Shown here piece after piece: positions 6,630-11,436 of a stretch of DNA of 13,225 bases (its first letter is position 1; each line of letters begins with the position of its first letter). The stretch comes from JAUSEW01 sp964414015 (lineage in GTDB: Bacteria; Patescibacteriota; Microgenomatia; Levybacterales; UBA12049). Position numbers and translations under genes: made by a program. The stretch spans positions 1-13,225 of the forward strand of contig CAYPUE010000022.1 in the NCBI GenBank assembly GCA_964414015.1. The letters are read 5' to 3'. The notes under the pieces are model-generated. The model had not been told where the DNA came from and did not search any database. It saw only the letters and a program-made list of their open reading frames with translations.

Positions 6630-7337
6630 ATGGGAAATAACCATAAAGACAGAGTAGTTATTTCGGTCGGAGGTTCATTAATCGTTCCCAATGGGGGAAT
6701 CGATACCAACTTCCTCATTAAATTCAATAAATTCATAAGAGCCCAACTGGCGAAAAATAAAAATCGCCAGTTTTTTTTGGTTATTGGCGGAGGATCAACA
6801 GCCCGCCATTATATCGAAGCAGGCAAAAAAGTTGTAGGTCACGAAATTACTAACGACGATGAAGACTGGATTGGAATTCATGGGACAAGATTAAATGCTC
6901 ATCTAATTCGTACAATCTTTCGCGATATCGCTCACCCCTTCTTTATCAAACACTACGAAATTATTAGAAAAGTAACCGAGCCTGTTATTGTAGGATCAGG
7001 TTGGAAGCCAGGTTCGTCTACGGACTTTTGTGCGGCAATGATCTGTGAGGATTATAATGTAAAAACAATTATCAATTTAAGTAATGTCGATCAAGTTTAC
7101 GATAAAGATCCTAATAAATTCAAAGATGCAAGGCCAATAGTCAAAATAAACTGGAGAAATTTTAGAAAAATCATAGGGGACGAATGGATTCCGGGGATTA
7201 ATGCGCCTTTTGATCCGGTTGCAGCGAAAAAAGCAGAAGCACTAGGTCTTAAAGTTGTAGTTATGAATGGCTCTAATTTAGACAATGTCCAAAATTACAT
7301 GGAAGGCAAAAAGTTTACTGGAACAGTGATTGAATGA
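6630..7337 (+). CDS. pyrH: Uridylate kinase (UMP kinase), archaeal-type
   Basis: This is a 235-residue amino acid kinase-fold protein predicted to phosphorylate UMP to UDP for RNA and DNA precursors. Motifs seen are VVISVGGSLIVP at the N-terminus (phosphate-binding Gly-Gly), FFLVIGGGSTARHYI, DWIGIHGTRLNAHLI, then GWKPGSSTDFCAAM and INLSNVDQVYDKDP (nucleotide-binding half), and a C-terminal substrate region with PFDPVAAKKAEALGLKVVVMNG. The TRLNA and kPG.STD patterns fit archaeal-type UMP kinase better than the E. coli type. The stop overlaps the recF start as ATGA, so the two are probably co-translated. A strong terminator-shaped hairpin lies at codons 39-50 (6745-6778). Another amino acid kinase is possible but less likely. 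Confidence 0.85.
   Translation: MGNNHKDRVVISVGGSLIVPNGGIDTNFLIKFNKFIRAQLAKNKNRQFFLVIGGGSTARHYIEAGKKVVGHEITNDDEDWIGIHGTRLNAHLIRTIFRDIAHPFFIKHYEIIRKVTEPVIVGSGWKPGSSTDFCAAMICEDYNVKTIINLSNVDQVYDKDPNKFKDARPIVKINWRNFRKIIGDEWIPGINAPFDPVAAKKAEALGLKVVVMNGSNLDNVQNYMEGKKFTGTVIE
6745..6778 (+). terminator. Intrinsic-terminator-like hairpin inside pyrH
   Basis: AACTGGCGA (6745-6753) pairs perfectly with TCGCCAGTT (6764-6772) around a 10-base A-rich loop. Eight consecutive T (6771-6778) begin in the last stem pairs. This is the textbook shape of a Rho-independent terminator, on the coding strand about 115 bases into the gene. It is translated as part of QLAKNKNRQFF. Whether it terminates is untested. Confidence 0.5.
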
Positions 7338-8398
7338 TCTTAAAATCCCTAAGTCTTTCGAATTTTAGAAACTACAAAAAAGCTAAATTCTCCTTTGCTA
7401 AAGAAACTACTTTTATAATCGGCCCCAATACTTCAGGCAAAACAAATCTAATTGAAGCGATTTATTTTTTGGTTAACGGAGTAAGTTTCAAATCCGAGAA
7501 AGACAAAGACGCAGTTTCCTATGGCGAACAAATGGCGCGAATAGAGGGAGAATTAGAGGAGACAGAATTGGAAGTTATACTAACTGCTCCGGAATCTTTT
7601 GGCAGAGAAAACGCTTTTAAAAAATACTTGGTAAACGGAGTTTCCAAAAGACGAATTGATTTCATCGGTAACTTTTCGGCTGTATTTTTCCTGCCGGTTG
7701 ATCTGGATATTGTTATTGCCGGACCCTCAATCAGAAGGAATTTTTTGGACGAAGTTTTGGAAAATACCAACAGAGAGTATAGATTGGCAATTCTTGAATA
7801 TACAAAAGCGCTTAGACAGCGAAATAAGCTTCTGGAACAGGCACAAGAAAAAGGCAAAAGAGAAGATATGGCGTTTGAATATTGGGATGAGACATTGATT
7901 AAAAATGGCCAGGTTATTACGCAAAAACGGGCGGATTTTATTAAATTTATCAACAGTGCGCAAAAAGATATTTTTGATTTCATGACGATTTATGATCATA
8001 GCATTATCTCGAAAGAACGGCTCCTGCAATATAAAGATGCTGAAATAGCCTCTGGTGTTACTTTGGTTGGGCCGCATAGGGATGATTTTTCCATACAGAT
8101 GTTTGACCCTTCGGCTGGCGAACAAGCGACAACGCATGACGTAAAGTCATTTGGATCAAGAGGTCAGCAAAGATTAATTGTTTTGCAATTAAAACTCTTA
8201 CAGCTTCTTTTTATGGAAGAGAATTTGGGATTTAGGCCGGCAATTATTCTGGATGACATTTTTTCCGAGCTGGATAAGGAGCATATAGATCTGGTTTTGG
8301 AATTGTTAGGAAAACAACAGACTATTATAACAACTACTCACAAAGAATTCGTTGACAAAACATTGTTAAGGAGCGCAAATGTGATAGAATTACAATGA
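7334..8398 (+). CDS. recF: DNA replication and repair protein RecF
   Basis: RecF is an SMC/ABC-like ATPase that binds gapped DNA and helps RecO/RecR load RecA. At 354 residues it is close to the usual 350-370. Walker A is GPNTSGKTN (residues 30-38). LVGPHRDDFSI follows in the middle, the ABC signature SFGSRGQQR lies near residues 272-280, and Walker B AIILDDIFSELD is at 303-314. A TTHKEF switch segment comes after that. The N-terminus LKSLSLSNFRNYKKAKFSF is typical. The ATG overlaps the pyrH stop (ATGA). In many bacteria recF lies with dnaA, dnaN and gyrB; here it sits in a nucleotide/cofactor run instead. Recognition is secure. Confidence 0.95.
   Translation: MILKSLSLSNFRNYKKAKFSFAKETTFIIGPNTSGKTNLIEAIYFLVNGVSFKSEKDKDAVSYGEQMARIEGELEETELEVILTAPESFGRENAFKKYLVNGVSKRRIDFIGNFSAVFFLPVDLDIVIAGPSIRRNFLDEVLENTNREYRLAILEYTKALRQRNKLLEQAQEKGKREDMAFEYWDETLIKNGQVITQKRADFIKFINSAQKDIFDFMTIYDHSIISKERLLQYKDAEIASGVTLVGPHRDDFSIQMFDPSAGEQATTHDVKSFGSRGQQRLIVLQLKLLQLLFMEENLGFRPAIILDDIFSELDKEHIDLVLELLGKQQTIITTTHKEFVDKTLLRSANVIELQ
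8363..8390 (+). promoter_or_regulatory. Predicted internal promoter of nnrD, leaderless
   Basis: TTGTTA (8363-8368), a 16-bp spacer and an extended -10 (TG-A-TAGAAT, hexamer 8385-8390) lie inside the end of recF. Nine bases separate the -10 from the ATG at 8400, so transcription would begin within about 3 bases of the start codon. This gives nnrD a possible transcript independent of pyrH-recF. Confidence 0.45.
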
Positions 8399-8399
8399 A

Positions 8400-9260
8400 A
8401 TGAAAGAATTTGATATAAACGATCTTAAAAAACTTTATTTCCCGCCTAAAAATTCGCATAAAGGACAGAACGGAAAACTTCTGATTATCGGCGGATCACA
8501 ATTATTTCATTCTGCTTCTTTGTGGGCGTTAAAAGTTGCCTCCCGAATTGTGGATATGGTTTTCTATTCTTCAATTCCCCAAAATAATGAAATTGTTCTT
8601 CGGGCAAAGGAGGAGTTTAGGGATGGAATTGTGGTTCCCCGCGGTAAAATCGAGGATTACATTAGTGAAGCGGATTGCGTGCTTATCGGTCCGGGGCTTC
8701 CAAGAAAAGAAGGGCAGGAAGTCGGGGATGATGACACTAGAGAACTGACAGAAAAATTGATAAAGAAATATCAAGACAAAAAATGGGTGATTGACGGAGG
8801 AAGTTTACAGACAGTCAACGCTTCATTTATACCTAAAAATGCCATTCTTACCCCACATAAGCAAGAGTTTGGGATACTATTTAAACTCAAAAGTCAAAAC
8901 TCAAAAGTCAAAACCACAACTCAAAATTCAAAAATAGACGAAGAATTAGTAAAGCAAATGGCAAAGAAATATAATTGTACGATTTTATTAAAAGGGCCGA
9001 CAGATATTGTTTGCTCAAAAGATAAGTGCGTTGGGATTACAGGCGGAAATAGCGGAATGACTAAGGGAGGGACAGGAGATGTTCTGGCAGGACTTGTGGC
9101 TTCACTTTATTGTAAAAATGATGGCTTTTTGGCAGCCTGCGCTGGAAGCTACATTAATAAAAAAGCAGGAGAAAGTTTATTCCAAAAAGTTGGGTATTTT
9201 TTTAACGCTTCGGATCTAGCCAACGAAATCCCTAAAGTTATGAAAGAGTTATTAACTTGA
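8400..9260 (+). CDS. nnrD: ADP/ATP-dependent NAD(P)H-hydrate dehydratase
   Basis: This ribokinase-fold enzyme reconverts damaged, hydrated NAD(P)H to NAD(P)H. It corresponds to the C-terminal half of YjeF/Nnr proteins. Visible motifs are HKGQNGKLLIIGGS at the N-terminus, VLIGPGL, WVIDGGSL, ILTPHKQEF, TILLKGPTDIV and the signature GNSGMTKGGTGDVLAG, whose Asp227 is the expected catalytic base. The length is 286 residues. The epimerase half (NnrE) is not attached and is not in the window. A heptamer array (8883-8931) inserts a Lys/Ser/Gln/Thr-rich loop after ILTPHKQEFGILF. The start lies one base after the recF stop, at the end of the pyrH-recF run, but a promoter inside recF could also drive it. 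Confidence 0.93.
   Translation: MKEFDINDLKKLYFPPKNSHKGQNGKLLIIGGSQLFHSASLWALKVASRIVDMVFYSSIPQNNEIVLRAKEEFRDGIVVPRGKIEDYISEADCVLIGPGLPRKEGQEVGDDDTRELTEKLIKKYQDKKWVIDGGSLQTVNASFIPKNAILTPHKQEFGILFKLKSQNSKVKTTTQNSKIDEELVKQMAKKYNCTILLKGPTDIVCSKDKCVGITGGNSGMTKGGTGDVLAGLVASLYCKNDGFLAACAGSYINKKAGESLFQKVGYFFNASDLANEIPKVMKELLT
8883..8931. repeat. AAACTCA/AAAGTCA heptamer array in nnrD
   Basis: Alternating AAACTCA and AAAGTCA heptamers (two pairs, 8883-8910, a 14-bp super-repeat) decay into AAACCAC, AACTCAA and AATTCAA. It is read in frame as a hydrophilic stretch (KLKSQNSKVKTTTQNSK) between ILTPHKQEFGILF and the helix EELVKQMAKKY. Confidence 0.8.
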
Positions 9261-9264
9261 AGGT

Positions 9265-9555
9265 TTATCTTTTTGATTCCCGTCCATTTTTTTGCTCGCT
9301 GGCTACAAATAATAGTGTCCCAAATGCCATTACAGCCAAATATTTTATTTCCTCTGGCGTGGCAGTATGAACTTTTGAAGAATTTATTTCTTGTTCTTGA
9401 AATTTCGGGTGTTGCTCTAAATAATTTGTCCCTAAGCCAATCAATCCGACTATAACTCCTATTGCGCTAACTATTCTGAAGGGTTTCTCGACAACTTCTT
9501 TTAGAAACCAACCTGCATTTTTATCTTCTATTTGCTTTGGGGGTCCTTCTGTCAT
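9265..9555 (-). CDS. Small two-helix membrane protein, unknown function
   Basis: I do not recognise this 96-residue protein. Two hydrophobic segments are visible: residues 27-45 (FRIVSAIGVIVGLIGLGTNY) and about 71-86 (KYLAVMAFGTLLFVAS). A charged loop joins them, with basic residues at the C-terminus (KNGRESKR), suggesting a membrane hairpin with both ends inside. Its promoter (TTGACA-17-TATCAT, nine bases before ATG) is the best evidence that it is real. The stop codon is 4 bases from the convergent nnrD stop. It lies downstream of another small membrane-protein gene on the same strand, and the pair is divergent from fic. A link to Fic is possible but unproven. Confidence 0.65.
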   Translation of the reverse strand: MTEGPPKQIEDKNAGWFLKEVVEKPFRIVSAIGVIVGLIGLGTNYLEQHPKFQEQEINSSKVHTATPEEIKYLAVMAFGTLLFVASEQKNGRESKR

Positions 9556-9564
9556 ATCAAGCGG

Positions 9565-9593
9565 ATGATACTTCTAAATTATTAATTTGTCAA
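9565..9593 (-). promoter_or_regulatory. Promoter of the 96-aa membrane protein, leaderless
   Basis: On the minus strand, a perfect -35 TTGACA (9588-9593), a 17-bp spacer and -10 TATCAT (9565-9570) are followed by nine bases and ATG at 9555. The predicted start site falls within about 3 bases of the ATG. It lies right after the stop of the upstream small gene, so the two can be transcribed separately. Confidence 0.7.
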
Positions 9594-9597
9594 ATTT

Positions 9598-9825
9598 TTA
9601 TTTTCGGGGACCGTTTCTCCTTAGGAGAAATATACCTGTAGTGATCAAAATAGCACTTAGAGCAATAGTGGCATAACCTAGTCCCCATGTAGCTTCATGC
9701 GCACCTTTTGGAGAGAGATCATTACAGGCAGTAATAAGTACAGATAGGGCTGGTAATGCTAAACTAGAAGGTAACTCAAGGGGTACTTTAGGGCTAGACT
9801 CTGCTATCGATTGCTTTTCTTTCAT
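9598..9825 (-). CDS. Small membrane protein, unknown function
   Basis: This is an unrecognised 75-residue protein. Residues 21-33 are moderately hydrophobic and end in ITAC (Cys34), which resembles a lipobox, although the preceding region is long for a signal peptide. Residues 48-68 (WGLGYATIALSAILITTGIFLL) form a clear membrane helix followed by RRNGPRK, suggesting an inside C-terminus. A TTG codon at 9873 would give a 91-residue form. I chose the ATG at 9825 because the promoter (TTGACA-18-TATTAT) ends 8 bases before it and the TTG would lie upstream of the -10. An inverted repeat, TTTCTCC-TTA-GGAGAAA (9614-9630), lies at the end of the gene. It is divergent from fic and shares the promoter region with it. 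Confidence 0.55.
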   Translation of the reverse strand: MKEKQSIAESSPKVPLELPSSLALPALSVLITACNDLSPKGAHEATWGLGYATIALSAILITTGIFLLRRNGPRK

Positions 9826-9833
9826 GGGTGGGA

Positions 9834-9863
9834 ATAATACTATATTGAATTGCAGTTTGTCAA
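9834..9863 (-). promoter_or_regulatory. Promoter of the 75-aa membrane protein, leaderless
   Basis: On the minus strand, -35 TTGACA (9858-9863, perfect), an 18-bp spacer and -10 TATTAT (9834-9839) are followed by TCCCACCC and ATG at 9825. Its -35 box overlaps the fic -35 box on the other strand by five bases. Confidence 0.65.
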
Positions 9864-9885
9864 ATGAAGGCAATACTACTATAAT
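9857..9885 (+). promoter_or_regulatory. Promoter of fic, leaderless
   Basis: -35 TTGTCA (9857-9862), a 17-bp spacer and a perfect -10 TATAAT (9880-9885) are followed by nine bases and the fic ATG at 9895. The start site is expected 2-3 bases before the ATG. It overlaps the opposite promoter at the near-palindrome TTTGTCAAA, so one polymerase should exclude the other. Confidence 0.75.
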
Positions 9886-9894
9886 TGAATATAG

Positions 9895-10947
9895 ATGTAT
9901 TCTCCTAAGTTTGTTATCTCAAATAAAATTTTAAGAAATATTGGGGTTATTGAAGCTGCCAAAGAAATTATCGCTAATGCTCCGCTTCTTCCTTATTACG
10001 AAAAGCAATTCCGCCAAGATGCGCTTATCCGGACAGTCCACTTCGGAACTCATATCGAAGGGAATGAGCTTAATCTGAACCAAGCGGAAAAAGTTTTGGC
10101 AGGTCAAGATGTTGTTGCCAGAGAAAGGGATATCCAAGAGATAATAAATTACAGGAAAGTTATGGAATACATCAACGAATTTAAAATTTTAAATTTAAAA
10201 TTTAAAATTACCGATAGGGTACTTCAGGATATTCATAAAATTACTGTTGATAAGATTTTGCCGGTTGATAAATGCGGAGAATTTAGAAGAACACAGGTTG
10301 TTGTTAAAAATAGTTCTACCGGGCAGGTTTCTTTCAGGCCGCCAATTGCCGCGGCAGTTCCCATACAAATTAAGGAACTTTTGGCGTTTATAAATAACTT
10401 GCAGGAGCAAGACATACATCCTGTTTTGAGAAGCGGTATTGTTCATTATGAGTTGGTAAGAATTCACCCGTTTATCGACGGAAACGGCAGGGTAGCGAGG
10501 GCTTTATCGACCTTAATTTTGTTTTTGGAAGGTTATGACATAAGAAAATTTTTCTCTTTGGAAGAATATTTTGACAGCGATTCCGGGCGGTACTATGAGG
10601 CATTGCAAAGTGTTGCGAAAAACGCTGGGGATTTGACAAAATGGCTTGAATATTTTACGCAAGGACTGGCGATTGAACTTGCCAAAATCAAAGAAAAAGT
10701 TGCAAAAATATCTATTGACGTCAAGCTGAAAGAAAGACTTGGAGGGAAACCGATTATGCTAACGGATAGACAATTAAAGATTATTGAATATATTCAAAAA
10801 ATAGGCTATTTGCAAAACCAAGCTTTTGAGCAGCTTTTCCCAATGGTATCGGAAGATACAATTCTTAATGAATTGAAAGTTTTATTGCAAAATGGCATAA
10901 TCCGAAAACAAGGCGTTACCAAAGGCGCAAAATATATAATGAAGTAA
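9895..10947 (+). CDS. Fic-domain protein (AMP-transferase type) with C-terminal winged helix
   Basis: This is a 350-residue Fic protein, expected to transfer AMP from ATP to a protein hydroxyl. The catalytic motif HPFIDGNGRVAR is complete, with His191 as base, Asp195 for metal, and Arg199/Arg202. An N-terminal inhibitory-helix motif, GTHIEGN, carries Glu55, which in this class blocks ATP binding. The Thr lies three residues before the Glu, whereas the usual (S/T)xxxE(G/N) has it four before. The Fic_N-like N-terminus, the central Fic fold and a C-terminal winged-helix-like region (about 290-350, LTDRQLKIIEYI ... GIIRKQGVTKGAKYIM) are arranged as in many Fic/HTH proteins. A heptamer array (10178-10207) encodes an extra EFKILNLKFK before the Fic core. 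The target is unknown. The HTH may allow autoregulation at the divergent promoter. Confidence 0.9.
   Translation: MYSPKFVISNKILRNIGVIEAAKEIIANAPLLPYYEKQFRQDALIRTVHFGTHIEGNELNLNQAEKVLAGQDVVARERDIQEIINYRKVMEYINEFKILNLKFKITDRVLQDIHKITVDKILPVDKCGEFRRTQVVVKNSSTGQVSFRPPIAAAVPIQIKELLAFINNLQEQDIHPVLRSGIVHYELVRIHPFIDGNGRVARALSTLILFLEGYDIRKFFSLEEYFDSDSGRYYEALQSVAKNAGDLTKWLEYFTQGLAIELAKIKEKVAKISIDVKLKERLGGKPIMLTDRQLKIIEYIQKIGYLQNQAFEQLFPMVSEDTILNELKVLLQNGIIRKQGVTKGAKYIMK
10178..10207. repeat. AATTTAA heptamer array in fic
   Basis: There are four tandem heptamers (AATTTAA, AATTTTA, AATTTAA, AATTTAA) plus a partial fifth. They are read in frame as a Phe-Lys-Ile/Leu-rich stretch in a variable loop before the helix ITDRVLQDIHKI. 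Confidence 0.75.
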
Positions 10948-10951
10948 GTAG

Positions 10952-10993
10952 TTATAAGTGCTAAATTATAAGTTCTAAGTTATAAATTAAGCT
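10952..10993. repeat. Left 7-bp-period array of cassette 3
   Basis: Six consecutive heptamers run exactly up to the start codon: TTATAAG, TGCTAAA, TTATAAG, TTCTAAG, TTATAAA and TTAAGCT. The 9-mer TTAAGCTAT at the gene start (10987-10995) recurs at the gene end (11361-11369). Confidence 0.8.
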
Positions 10994-11371
10994 ATGAGCG
11001 AGACATTATTTAAGGAATCAATGATTGCTAAAAGGGCATTTGCTTTTTCATTAGCAGTTATTAAGATGACGAAATCTTTAGAGAAAAGTTATGAAAATGT
11101 CGTATTGATTAAACAAGTTTTACGTTCTGCAACTTCAATAGGTGCCAATATTGAAGAAGCGCTTGGTGGAAATTCACGAAAAGAATTTATACACTGTATG
11201 AACATTTCCAAAAAAGAAGCTCGGGAAACTTTATATTGGCTGAAATTGCTTCTTGAAATAAATCCTCGTGTTTCAGAAAGCATACGAACACTTCTGAAAG
11301 AAAATCAGGAAATCATTAACATACTGACTAAAATTGTTAAAACATCAAGTGCGTATGGCGTTAAGCTATAA
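10994..11371 (+). CDS. Four-helix-bundle protein (23S rRNA intervening-sequence protein family), second copy
   Basis: This is a 125-residue protein of the same S23/IVP family as the gene at 3542, but clearly divergent from it. The diagnostic stretch is LRSATSIGANIEEALGGNSRKEFIHCMNISKKEARETLYWLKLL (residues about 43-86), with an N-terminal helix AFAFSLAVIKMTKSLE and a C-terminal helix LLKENQEIINILTKIVK. No catalytic motif is evident, and the biochemical role is unknown. The ATG follows the last left heptamer without a gap, and the final codons and stop overlap the first right-hand unit (CTATAAG). Like cassette 1, it looks like a unit inserted between two ordinary genes, fic and the ligase. The family call is strong. 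Confidence 0.87.
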   Translation: MSETLFKESMIAKRAFAFSLAVIKMTKSLEKSYENVVLIKQVLRSATSIGANIEEALGGNSRKEFIHCMNISKKEARETLYWLKLLLEINPRVSESIRTLLKENQEIINILTKIVKTSSAYGVKL

Positions 11372-11431
11372 GTTGCGAGCATTAAGTTGAAATTCTCAAT
11401 TTGCTTATAACTTATAATTTATAACTCATAA
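11361..11431. repeat. Right 7-bp-period array of cassette 3
   Basis: Direct-orientation degenerate heptamers come first (CTATAAG, TTGCGAG, CATTAAG, 11366-11386). Four inverted ones follow: CTTATAA, CTTATAA, TTTATAA and CTCATAA (11404-11431). CTTATAA is the exact reverse complement of the left unit TTATAAG. The array ends 5 bases before the ligase ATG and contains TATAAT (11413-11418), which could act as a -10 for the ligase. Confidence 0.8.
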
Positions 11432-11436
11432 TTTTT

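Noticed and set aside
8352..8357. Perfect TTGACA near the recF end as the nnrD -35
   Set aside because: It is 27 bases from the -10 TAGAAT. TTGTTA at 16 bases fits better.
8883..8931. Regular short repeats as a CRISPR array
   Set aside because: Units are 7 bp with no spacers, and the stretch is translated in frame inside nnrD.
9614..9630. Inverted repeat TTTCTCC-TTA-GGAGAAA at the end of the 75-aa gene as terminator
   Set aside because: It is inside the coding sequence and no T run follows on the transcribed strand.
9826..9873. TTG start giving a 91-aa form of the small membrane protein
   Set aside because: It sits upstream of the -10 element. ATG at 9825 fits the promoter and has a better N-terminus.
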